64,000 nt of DNA from Nocardia salmonicida NBRC 13393 (GTDB lineage Bacteria; Actinomycetota; Actinomycetes; Mycobacteriales; Mycobacteriaceae): NCBI RefSeq assembly GCF_001613085.1, contig NZ_BDBR01000027.1:1-64000 (forward strand), read 5' to 3'. A program made the translations under genes and the position numbers. Under the pieces are notes generated by a model. That model ran no database searches, was not told the DNA's origin, and was given only the letters and a program-made list of their open reading frames with translations. Position 1 is the first letter of the stretch. Each line of letters starts with the position of its first letter. Shown here in pieces: positions 17,135 through 25,467 of the stretch.

Positions 17135-17437
17135 TCGCCGCGTAGCTCTGCGGACTATCTCGGGCTCGGGGATGAGGAGTTCAATTCGGGATGGGTGGCG
17201 CGCTACTCGTCACCAGCGACCGGGGCGAACATCCAACTCGTCACCCAGGACGCGACCGCCCCGGAAAATCCTGTTGTTTCGGTCAAGGTCGACGATGTCG
17301 AGGCGGCGCTGGCCGCGGTGCAGCAGCGGGGATACGAGATCGTCTACCCGCTGACCACCGAGCCGTGGGGCATCACCCGATTCTTCAACCGCGCCCCTGA
17401 TGGAAATGTCTTCAATATCGCCCAGCATCGGGATTAG
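17135..17437 (+). pseudogene. VOC/glyoxalase-family gene, probably 5'-truncated
   Basis: The frame ending at 17437 contains DYLGLGDEEFNSGWVARYSS, then GANIQLVTQD, VDDVEAALAAVQQRGYEI and APDGNVFNIAQHR: the second and later strands of a ~115-residue VOC/glyoxalase domain. The expected N-terminal ~20 residues (first strand with the FY motif) are missing or scrambled, and no good start exists except GTG 17195, which would remove still more. The frame overlaps the hemY stop by 4 bp. With the neighbouring MerR remnant it looks like decayed accessory DNA; a short functional product cannot be excluded. Confidence 0.5.
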
Positions 17438-18795
17438 CGCTGCGTGCTCTCGATGTACGCGGTAGCCACGCGTTCCGCGGCGGCGGTGCCCGAGGCGACG
17501 CAGGCGGGGACACCGACGCCATGGAGGTAGGCGCCCGCGACCGCGATGCCGTCGAGGGGAGCGATGGCGGATTCGAGTGTCGCAATCCGTTCGGTGTGGC
17601 CGGGAGCGTACTGCGGAAGGCCGCCGGGCCAGCGTTGGACGACCGCTTCGAGCGGGGTGATCGGAATGCCGGTGACGGTGGACAGGTCGGTGACCGCCGC
17701 TGCAACGAGGTCGTCGTCGGTCCACGACAGCGACTTGTCGTCGCCGAGGCGGCCGAAGGAGGCGCGGACCAGGGCGACGTCGCGCTCGGCCAGATGGGGC
17801 CATTTGCGGCTGGACAGGGTGAACGCCTTGGCGCGCAAGGGTTCTCCGGTGGCGACGAGGATGCCGGAGTTGTCCGGCAGTGGCGTGTCGCGCGGGAGGG
17901 CCATGGCGACGAGCGCCGAGGAGGACAGCTCGATACCGGCGGCGGCCTGGGCTGCTTCGGGCGCTAAGTAGTGCAGGAGGCGGGCAGCGACCGGAGCCGG
18001 CGTCGCGATGACCACCGCGTCGACGGCTCCGAGTGGGTCCACCACCCAGCCGCGCGGTGCGCGGGCTACGCGCGTCGCGGCCGTGGTCGTGACGAAACGG
18101 GCCCCCGAAGCATCGGCCAGCGCGGCGAGCAGCGCTCCGTAGCCATCGCGCAGACCACCGAACACCGGGGCCGAACTGGGGGCGGGCATGGCCGCGCGGA
18201 CGGCTTCGGTGAGACTCGAAGCACCGTGGTCGAGCGCCTCGGCAAGGGTGGGTAGCGCGGCGCGGACGCCGATGGAAGCACTGATCCCCGCATAGACCCC
18301 ACCCAGCAAGGGATCGACGCTCCGCTCGACGACCTGCCTGCCGAAACGGTCACCCACCAGGGTCTGCACGTCGACATCCGAGCGTGGCTCCCAGTGCAGC
18401 GGACGCTGCGCCTCGGCGGCGACCCGATCCAGCGTCGCATCGTCGACCAGCCCACGCAGCGACTCGGCATCGGACGGAATCCCCATCAGGGTGCGCCCCG
18501 GCAGCGGATGCGCCGACCCCTGCGCCCAGATCAGCGGCCGTTTTCCGGCAGGCCGCACCAGCTGGTCGGCCAGGCCGAGTTCGTTCATCAACTCGATCAC
18601 CTCGGGCCTGCGCCCCACGAACGCCTCGGCACCGAGATCGACTGGCTCCCCGGCCAATTCGCGGGTGTGCAGCACCCCGCCGACCCGCCCGCCCTGCTCG
18701 AGCACGACGATATCGACGCTGTCTCCCAGCCGCTGCCGCAACCGATAGGCCGCGACGAGCCCGCTGATTCCGCCACCGACGACCGCGATCCTCAT
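17434..18795 (-). CDS. hemY: Protoporphyrinogen/coproporphyrinogen III oxidase HemY (CgoX)
   Basis: 453 residues. FAD dinucleotide motif GGGISGLVAAYRL at the N-terminus, followed by VVLEQGGRVGGVLHT. Length and order fit HemY-type oxidases. In actinobacteria this enzyme oxidises coproporphyrinogen III to coproporphyrin III before iron insertion and HemQ action. The ATG at 18795 has TACGGT exactly 6 nt upstream (leaderless); an upstream in-frame start is rejected. It stands between hemE and hemQ on the same strand. Confidence 0.93.
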   Translation of the reverse strand: MRIAVVGGGISGLVAAYRLRQRLGDSVDIVVLEQGGRVGGVLHTRELAGEPVDLGAEAFVGRRPEVIELMNELGLADQLVRPAGKRPLIWAQGSAHPLPGRTLMGIPSDAESLRGLVDDATLDRVAAEAQRPLHWEPRSDVDVQTLVGDRFGRQVVERSVDPLLGGVYAGISASIGVRAALPTLAEALDHGASSLTEAVRAAMPAPSSAPVFGGLRDGYGALLAALADASGARFVTTTAATRVARAPRGWVVDPLGAVDAVVIATPAPVAARLLHYLAPEAAQAAAGIELSSSALVAMALPRDTPLPDNSGILVATGEPLRAKAFTLSSRKWPHLAERDVALVRASFGRLGDDKSLSWTDDDLVAAAVTDLSTVTGIPITPLEAVVQRWPGGLPQYAPGHTERIATLESAIAPLDGIAVAGAYLHGVGVPACVASGTAAAERVATAYIESTQR

Positions 18796-18866
18796 GACAC
18801 GACCGTAGCCGCGACGTGCCCCGCCGACGACGCGCACCCTGACCGACGTCGGCCGGGCATCGACCT

Positions 18867-19922
18867 CTACAGCGAGTGCACCAGCTCGACCAGCGCCGTC
18901 AACACGCCGGGATCGGTATCGGGCAGCACGCCGTGGCCGAGATTGAAGATGTGCCCGGTCGCGCCGAGCGTGATCGCCTCGTCGGCTTCGCGCACGATCC
19001 GCCGCGTCTCGGCCTCGACCGCGTCGAATCCGGCGAACAGGATCGCGGGATCCAGGTTGCCCTGCAAGCCTTTTCCGGCGCCGACCCGACGCACCGCGTC
19101 GGTGAGCGGCACTCGCCAGTCCACGCCGACCACGTCGGCGCCTGCCTCACCCATGGCGCCGAGCAGCTCGCCCGTGCCGACACCGAAGTGGATACGCGGC
19201 ACTCCGGCGGAGGCGACCTCCGCGAACACCCGCTCCGAATGCGGCAGCACGAACTCACGGTAATCGGCCAGCGACAGCGCGCCCGCCCAGGAATCGAACA
19301 GCTGCACCGCGTCGACCCCGGCCGACAACTGGGCCTGCAGGAAGGCGATGGTGATGTCGGTGAGGGCGCCGAGGAGGGCATGCCAGGTCTTCGGATCGGC
19401 GTGCATCATCGCCTTGGTGCGCTCGTGCTGCTTGCTCGGCCCACCTTCCACCAGGTAGGAGGCGAGGGTGAACGGTGCGCCCGCGAAACCGATGAGCGGG
19501 GTGTCGCCGAGCGCCGCGGTGAGCAGTCGCACGCCTTCGGTGACCGCACCGACCTCTTCGGGGCGCAGTCGCGGCAGCGCGCGCACGTCGGCTTCGGTGC
19601 GCACCGGCGAGGCGATGACCGGACCGACGCCGGGCACGATGTCGAGGTCGATGCCCGCGGCCTTGAGCGGAACGACGATGTCGGAGAACAGGATTGCCGC
19701 GTCGACGCCGTGACGGCGGATCGGCTGCATGGTGATCTCACACACCAGCTCCGGGTCGAAGCACGACTCGAGCATGCCGACGCCCTTGCGTAGTTCGCGG
19801 TACTCCGGCAGCGATCGGCCGGCTTGACGCATGAACCACACCGGGCGCCTGCTGGGCGTCGCACCGGTGGCGGCGGCCAGGAAAGGGGCATCGGTCAACC
19901 GGCGGCGGGTGTAAGTGCTCAT
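18867..19922 (-). CDS. hemE: Uroporphyrinogen decarboxylase HemE
   Basis: 351 residues, full length. N-terminal substrate motif RPVWFMRQAGRSLPEYR and the catalytic/structural GFAGAPFTLASYLVEGG and FDSWAGALS stretches are all present, ending in FNLGHGVLPDTDP. It converts uroporphyrinogen III to coproporphyrinogen III. TAGGAT lies 8 nt before the ATG, so transcription may start at or near the start codon. It is followed by hemY after 71 bp with its own promoter signal. Confidence 0.96.
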   Translation of the reverse strand: MSTYTRRRLTDAPFLAAATGATPSRRPVWFMRQAGRSLPEYRELRKGVGMLESCFDPELVCEITMQPIRRHGVDAAILFSDIVVPLKAAGIDLDIVPGVGPVIASPVRTEADVRALPRLRPEEVGAVTEGVRLLTAALGDTPLIGFAGAPFTLASYLVEGGPSKQHERTKAMMHADPKTWHALLGALTDITIAFLQAQLSAGVDAVQLFDSWAGALSLADYREFVLPHSERVFAEVASAGVPRIHFGVGTGELLGAMGEAGADVVGVDWRVPLTDAVRRVGAGKGLQGNLDPAILFAGFDAVEAETRRIVREADEAITLGATGHIFNLGHGVLPDTDPGVLTALVELVHSL

Positions 19923-20153
19923 CGCCGTTCATCCTAAGCATCGATCCCCGACCAACCGCACGCCCAGTCGAGGTGTGGGACCAACCACACGTTCGGTCCG
20001 CCGGATACCCGACACCCACCGGACCCGTTCGCGTCGCACATCGCGCATCACATCGCCGCCGAGAATGCACCCTCCGCAACACAGACCGCACGCAACGCGC
20101 AAGGCGGCGCGCCTCCGACGGCACCGGGCACCCACCGTCTACCGTTCCTCCTC

Positions 20154-20792
20154 GTGACACCGCTCGACATCCGCGACGGCGCCGCACCGACCGGGGGAAC
20201 GCCCCGTGAGCCTGCTTCTTTTCGGGCGGCGGTCGATGCGATGGGCACCGCAACAGTGCACCCACAAATCGAGCTGGCGCCTATCCGGCCTCCGCAACGG
20301 TTGGCGCCGTTCTCCTATGCGCTCGGAGCGGAGGTCATCCACCCCGAGGGCCCGGTGGTGCCCATCGACTCCGAGGGCGACGCGTTCGGCAGGCTGATCC
20401 TGCTACACGACCCCGACGGCGATGAGGCCTGGAACGGCGTGTTCCGGCTCGTCGCCTACATCCAGGCCGATATCGACGCCGCGCTCGCCGCCGACCCGCT
20501 CTTACCCGAGGTCGCGTGGAGCTGGCTGGTCGACTCCCTGGAATCGCGCGGCGAACCGTTCACCGCACTCGGCGGCACGGTCACCGCGACCAGCTCGGTC
20601 CGCTACGGCGATATCGCGGGCCCACCGCGCGCCCACCAGCTCGAACTGCGCGCGTCGTGGACGGCGACGACCACCGAGATGCGCCGACACGTCGAGGCGT
20701 TCTGCGAAGTGCTGGCCTTCGCCGCCGGGCTGCCGCCCGCCGGGATCACCCATTTACGACCGGAGTCCTATACCCGCACCGATCGCCCTTGA
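20154..20792 (+). CDS. DUF3000 family protein
   Basis: 212 residues of the actinobacterial DUF3000 family, always found next to rnd and equivalent to Rv2680 as I recall it. Characteristic segments are LAPFSYALGAEVIHPEGPVV, VAWSWLVDSLESRG and ELRASWTATTTEMRRHVEAF. It is soluble with no known activity. Start GTG 20154 with TACCGT 8 nt before it. It is followed by rnd after 22 bp, but rnd has its own -10, so they may be separate or overlapping units. Confidence 0.88.
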   Translation: MTPLDIRDGAAPTGGTPREPASFRAAVDAMGTATVHPQIELAPIRPPQRLAPFSYALGAEVIHPEGPVVPIDSEGDAFGRLILLHDPDGDEAWNGVFRLVAYIQADIDAALAADPLLPEVAWSWLVDSLESRGEPFTALGGTVTATSSVRYGDIAGPPRAHQLELRASWTATTTEMRRHVEAFCEVLAFAAGLPPAGITHLRPESYTRTDRP

Positions 20793-20814
20793 TCGCCACG
20801 TAGAGTTCACGTTT

Positions 20815-22065
20815 ATGTCGGTCGCCGAGGAACCCACCGCAGCAGAGCCCCTGCTCGTCCCTGCCGAGGGCGTTCCACCTGTGCTGGCGACCGCCGACGA
20901 GGTCGCCGCGGCCGCCAAAACCCTCGCCGCGGGCACCGGTCCCCTGGCCGTCGACGCCGAACGCGCGTCCGGCTTCCGCTATTCGGCACGGGCGTACCTG
21001 ATCCAGCTCCGCCGCGAAGGCGCTGGCTCGTTCCTCATCGATCCGATTCCCGTCACCGACGCGCTGACCCCCTTGGCCGAGGCGATCAACGACCTCGAAT
21101 GGGTCCTGCACTCCGCCGACCAAGACCTGCCCGGCCTCGCCGAACTGGGTTTGCGTCCCGCCCGCCTCTTCGACACCGAACTCGGCGGCCGCATCGCCGG
21201 CTACGAACGCGTCGGCCTGGCCGCGATGGTCGAAAACCTCCTCGGCCGCTCCCTGCGCAAGGGTCACGGCGCCGCCGACTGGTCGAGCCGCCCGCTGCCC
21301 GACGAATGGCTAAACTACGCCGCCCTCGACGTGGAACTGCTCCTCGAACTGCGCGACACCGTCGCCGCCGACCTCACCGCCCAGGGCAAACTCGACTGGG
21401 CCGCAGAGGAATTCGAGCACGTCCGCACCATGGACCCGCCCTCCCCCAAAGCCGACCGCTGGCGCCGAACCTCCGGCATCCACACCCTGCGCCGCACCCG
21501 CCAACTGGCGATCGTGCGCGAACTGTGGACCACCCGCGACGAACTCGCCCGCGCCCGCGACGTCGCCCCCGCCCGCATCCTGCCCGACTCGGCCATCGTC
21601 GCCGCCGCCACCGGCGAACCCCGCTCGATCGCCCAACTGCGCACCCTCCCCGTCTTCGGCGGCCCCCGCCAACGCCGCTACTCGCGCGACTGGCTGGCCG
21701 CCGTCGAACGAGGCCGCACCCTCCCCGACAAACAACTCCCCCCACTGACCCTCCCCTTCGACGGCCCACCGCCGGTCAACCGCTGGGAACGCCGCGACCC
21801 CGTCGCCGCCGCCCGCCTCACCACCGCCCGCGGCGCCATGGGCGAACTCTCCACCGAACACTCCATCCCGGTCGAGAACCTGCTTTCCCCTGACCTGGTC
21901 CGCCGCCTGTGCTGGGATGGACTTCCGGATTACAAGAACGTCGGCACACCCGCGGAGTTGTCCGCGAGGATCGAGGCATTTCTCCTCGCAGGTGGAGCGC
22001 GCCTATGGCAGCGCACCCTCGCCGTCCCCGCGCTGACCAAGGCCCTAACGCCTACGTCCGAATAG
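20815..22065 (+). CDS. rnd: Ribonuclease D-like 3'-5' exonuclease
   Basis: 416 residues from ATG 20815. DEDDy exonuclease domain (~residues 30-205): Exo I LAVDAERASGF, Exo II LHSADQDLPGL, Exo III LNYAALDVELLLEL with the Tyr and Asp expected. An HRDC domain follows (~220-300). It trims 3' ends of stable RNA precursors in the family. TAGAGT lies 8 nt before the ATG. The C-terminal quarter is basic/Pro-rich and less conserved. Confidence 0.92.
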   Translation: MSVAEEPTAAEPLLVPAEGVPPVLATADEVAAAAKTLAAGTGPLAVDAERASGFRYSARAYLIQLRREGAGSFLIDPIPVTDALTPLAEAINDLEWVLHSADQDLPGLAELGLRPARLFDTELGGRIAGYERVGLAAMVENLLGRSLRKGHGAADWSSRPLPDEWLNYAALDVELLLELRDTVAADLTAQGKLDWAAEEFEHVRTMDPPSPKADRWRRTSGIHTLRRTRQLAIVRELWTTRDELARARDVAPARILPDSAIVAAATGEPRSIAQLRTLPVFGGPRQRRYSRDWLAAVERGRTLPDKQLPPLTLPFDGPPPVNRWERRDPVAAARLTTARGAMGELSTEHSIPVENLLSPDLVRRLCWDGLPDYKNVGTPAELSARIEAFLLAGGARLWQRTLAVPALTKALTPTSE

Positions 22066-22248
22066 GCCGACCACGACGCGCCGTCAGGCGCTCAGAGATC
22101 GGTACTCGCCCCCCGTCACGGCGCCGAATTGGTGTACGGGTTGCCGAGGGCGTTCCGAGAGGTCAAGCAGCACAAAATAGATCGACCCGATGTGTACTCG
22201 ACGCTAGCGTTGATTCTCGCCATCACGCCGCCGTCGAAAGGTCATGCC

Positions 22249-23088
22249 GTGCTCGAAGCCGAAGCGATCGCCGCCAATCGGGCGAATTGGGACGACCGGG
22301 CCGACGTGCACGCGCGGTCGCGGATGTACGACGTCGACGCCTTCCTGGCCGATCCGGACGATATTTCCTCGGTGGTGCGCAACGATCTCGCGGTGCTGGC
22401 GCCGCATCTCCCGGCATCCGGGATCCGGGGGCTGTCGCTGCTGCATCTGCAGTGTCACATCGGTACCGACACCGTGTCCTGGGCTCGGCTGGGCGCGGTG
22501 GAGGTACACGGGCTGGATCTGTCGCCGAACTCGCTGCGGCACGCGGCGCGGATCGCCGAGGCCGACGGTCGCGACATCACCTGGGTCGAGGGGGACGCGC
22601 GGTTCGCCTCGGCAGTGCTCGATCAGCGCTTCGATACCATCGTGACCAGTGCGGGCACCATCGTCTGGCTGCCGGAGCTCACCGCATGGGCGCGGTCGAT
22701 CCATGATCTGCTCGAACCGGGTGGGGTGTTCGTGATCCGCGACGATCATCCGATTCTGGGTGCGATGCAGTTCGAACCGTGGGAGATCGACGACGATTAC
22801 CTCGGTGGCGGCGGCGCTCGGAGCTACTCGGACTCGGGTACCTACACCGAGGAGTCGGACGGACAGATCGCCCACACCACCAATCACGAGTGGCGCCACG
22901 ATCTGGGCGAGATCGTCGGAGCGCTGCTGGGTGCCGGGCTCGTCATCGAAGCGTTGACGGAGCTGCCCTACATGGATTGGCCCGCGTTTTCCGATCTCGT
23001 ACCCTGCGAGCAAGGGTGGACGCTGCTCGACGGCGCACCACGCATCCCGTTGAACTTCGCGGTAGTCGCTCGGCGGCCTCACCACTGA
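22249..23088 (+). CDS. Class I SAM-dependent methyltransferase
   Basis: 279 residues from GTG 22249, with GAAAGG 5-10 nt upstream. Motif I is LLHLQCHIGTDTVSWARLGA, then VHGLDLSPNSL (acidic residue binding the SAM ribose) and WVEGDARFA. Small-molecule methyltransferase; substrate unknown. It sits between rnd and dxs, which are adjacent in mycobacteria as I recall, so it is probably a lineage-specific insertion. Confidence 0.85.
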   Translation: MLEAEAIAANRANWDDRADVHARSRMYDVDAFLADPDDISSVVRNDLAVLAPHLPASGIRGLSLLHLQCHIGTDTVSWARLGAVEVHGLDLSPNSLRHAARIAEADGRDITWVEGDARFASAVLDQRFDTIVTSAGTIVWLPELTAWARSIHDLLEPGGVFVIRDDHPILGAMQFEPWEIDDDYLGGGGARSYSDSGTYTEESDGQIAHTTNHEWRHDLGEIVGALLGAGLVIEALTELPYMDWPAFSDLVPCEQGWTLLDGAPRIPLNFAVVARRPHH

Positions 23089-23265
23089 GCGAACTCGGGC
23101 CGAGAACGTCTCAGGAATCCTCGCCGAGGGCGTGCAGGATCGTGTGGGTCCCGTCGGCGCGGGCCGTCACGCCCTGGGCGATCTCGGTCGGCAGCACACG
23201 AACTCCCCTACCGATCGGACATCCCGAGTGGACCGCTCGGCAGCGAGGTACGCGGCGCCTGAGCG

Positions 23266-23299
23266 GGTACGGCACCCGCCACGCGGCGGGTGCCGTACC
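23266..23299. terminator. Bidirectional terminator between methyltransferase and dxs
   Basis: Perfect 15-bp stem (GGTACGGCACCCGCC and its complement) with a 4-nt loop ACGC, 7 bp from the dxs stop. The two flanking genes converge here, so it can serve both. Confidence 0.8.
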
Positions 23300-23306
23300 G
23301 CCCTGA

Positions 23307-25205
23307 TCAGCGGGATTGCAGCCAGCCACCGATCCGCTGGGCGATGGCGTCGGGGGTGAGGCCGAGCTCTTCGAGTATCTCGTTGCGGGAGGCATGGTCC
23401 AGGAACTGTTGCGGCACACCGAGATCACGGGTGGGGACATCGAGGCCCGCGTCGCGCAGGCGCGCGGAGACGGTGGAACCGATCCCGCCGTGCAGGCCGC
23501 CGTCTTCGACGGTGACGACGAGGCGGTAGTTCTCGGCGAGCTTGACCAGGGTGTCGGAGACCGGGATGACCCAGCGCGGGTCGACAACGGTGACCGAAAT
23601 CCCTTGCGGTTCCAGCAGTTCGGCGACCTTCATGGCGGTGTCGGCGAAGGGGCCGACGGCGACGATCAGGACGTCACCGTGCTGGGACTGCGCGGACCCC
23701 GCGCTGGGGACGGCCAGTCGCAGCACGTCCAGACCGTCGAGACGTTCTACGGCCGTGATGTCTTCGGCGACACTGCCTTTCGGGAAACGCAACACGGTCG
23801 GACCGTCGGAGACGGCGAGCGCTTCGGCCAGTTCCTCACGCAGGGTGGCGCCGTCGCGGGGGGCCGCGACACGGATGCCGGGGACGATGCCGAGCAGCGA
23901 GAGGTCCCACATGCCGTTGTGGCTGGCACCGTCGGGGCCGGTGACGCCCGCGCGGTCCAGCACGACCGTGACAGGCTGCTTGAGCAGCGCCACGTCCATC
24001 AAGAGCTGGTCGAACGCACGGTTGAGGAAGGTGGCGTAGATGGCGACCACCGGGTGCATGCCGCCCAGCGCCAGACCGGCGGCCGAGGCCATGCCGTGCT
24101 GTTCGGCGATGCCGACGTCGAACATGCGCTCGGGGAAGCGTTCACCGAACGCGGCCAGACCGGTGGGGCCCGGCATGGCGGCGGTGATGGCGACGATGTC
24201 GTCGCGACGCGCGCCGTGTTCGATGAGCTCCTCGGAGAACACCGCGGTCCAGCCCTTGGCCTTCTTGCCGGCGAGGGGGCGGCCGGTGAGCGGGTCGATC
24301 GGGTCGCAGGCGTGCATCTGGTCGGCGACGTGGTTCTCGGCGTGCTCGTAACCGTTGCCCTTGCGGGTGACCACGTGCACCACGACCGGACCACCGAAGT
24401 CCTTGGCGCGCCGCATGGCTGCCTCGAGCGCGACGAGATCGTGACCGTCGACCGGGCCCACGTACTTCATGCCCAGATCGGAGAACAGCTCCTGCGGACT
24501 CACCGCGTCTTTGATCCCGGCCTTGAGCGCGTGGACCATCGAATACGCCGAATCCCCTACGGCGGGAATGCTTTTCAGAATACGTTTCCCGGCGACCAGT
24601 GCGTGCTCGTAGGCGGGCTGGGTGCGCAGGGCGGTCAAGCGGTCGGCGAGGCCACCGATCGTGGGGGCGTAGGAACGACCGTTGTCGTTGACGACCACCA
24701 CCACCGGACGATCGGGGGCGCCCGCGATGTTGTTGAGCGCCTCCCAGCACATGCCGCCGGTGAGCGCGCCGTCACCGACGACCGCCACCACGGTGCGGTC
24801 CTGGTCGGTGAGCGCGAACGCCTTGGCCAGACCGTCGGCGTAAGACAACGCGGCCGACGCGTGCGAGGACTCGACCCAGTCGTGTTCGCTCTCGGCGCGG
24901 CTCGGGTAGCCCGACAGGCCGTCGCGGCTGCGCAGCGAGTCGAAGCGGTCCTTGCGGCCGGTGAGGATCTTGTGCACGTAGGCCTGATGGCCGGTGTCGA
25001 AGATCAACGGGTCGGCCGGCGAATCGAAAATCCGGTGCAGGGCGATGGTCAGTTCGACCACCCCTAGATTGGGGCCGAGATGGCCTCCGGTGGCGGCGAC
25101 CTTCTGCACCAGGAACTCGCGGATCTCGTCCGCCAGATCCCGCAGTTGCGGCACGCTCAGCCGGCGCAGATCTTCGGGTGAATCCACCCGCGACAGCACT
25201 CCCAC
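23307..25205 (-). CDS. dxs: 1-deoxy-D-xylulose-5-phosphate synthase
   Basis: 632 residues, full length. Thiamine-diphosphate motif GDGALTGGMCWEALNN, N-terminal GHLGPNLGVVELTIALHR and DTGHQAYVHKILTGR, and the catalytic Glu in VGIAEQHGMASAAG. It condenses pyruvate and glyceraldehyde 3-phosphate, the entry step of the MEP isoprenoid pathway in the cytoplasm. GTG start at 25205 with GGAGGG about 12 nt upstream. It is equivalent to mycobacterial dxs1 beside rnd. Confidence 0.97.
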   Translation of the reverse strand: MGVLSRVDSPEDLRRLSVPQLRDLADEIREFLVQKVAATGGHLGPNLGVVELTIALHRIFDSPADPLIFDTGHQAYVHKILTGRKDRFDSLRSRDGLSGYPSRAESEHDWVESSHASAALSYADGLAKAFALTDQDRTVVAVVGDGALTGGMCWEALNNIAGAPDRPVVVVVNDNGRSYAPTIGGLADRLTALRTQPAYEHALVAGKRILKSIPAVGDSAYSMVHALKAGIKDAVSPQELFSDLGMKYVGPVDGHDLVALEAAMRRAKDFGGPVVVHVVTRKGNGYEHAENHVADQMHACDPIDPLTGRPLAGKKAKGWTAVFSEELIEHGARRDDIVAITAAMPGPTGLAAFGERFPERMFDVGIAEQHGMASAAGLALGGMHPVVAIYATFLNRAFDQLLMDVALLKQPVTVVLDRAGVTGPDGASHNGMWDLSLLGIVPGIRVAAPRDGATLREELAEALAVSDGPTVLRFPKGSVAEDITAVERLDGLDVLRLAVPSAGSAQSQHGDVLIVAVGPFADTAMKVAELLEPQGISVTVVDPRWVIPVSDTLVKLAENYRLVVTVEDGGLHGGIGSTVSARLRDAGLDVPTRDLGVPQQFLDHASRNEILEELGLTPDAIAQRIGGWLQSR

Positions 25206-25467
25206 CTGAACTCGCTCCCTCCGGACTACATTGTGATCAGCCCAGTGTATTTGCCCGCGTGACGGGCACAGGCTCGCGGGCCCTACCCAGCACGGGCACA
25301 GCGAGGTCTACGGTCGCGACGACGATACCGCCCCATGGCCGCTGAACAGGACGCGCAAGCGGAAATCGGGTTCTACAAAGGCTTACCTCACTGCGTTCTC
25401 GGCTGTGAGGACAATCTCCCGCGCGTCCCCGCCCGCACCCGGTGACGGCGCGACCTACAGTGACGCT

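Noticed and set aside
25375..25395. Possible IdeR/DtxR iron box upstream of glsA (AAAGGCTTACCTCAC)
   Set aside because: Matches the 19-bp palindromic consensus at too few positions and is not symmetrical.
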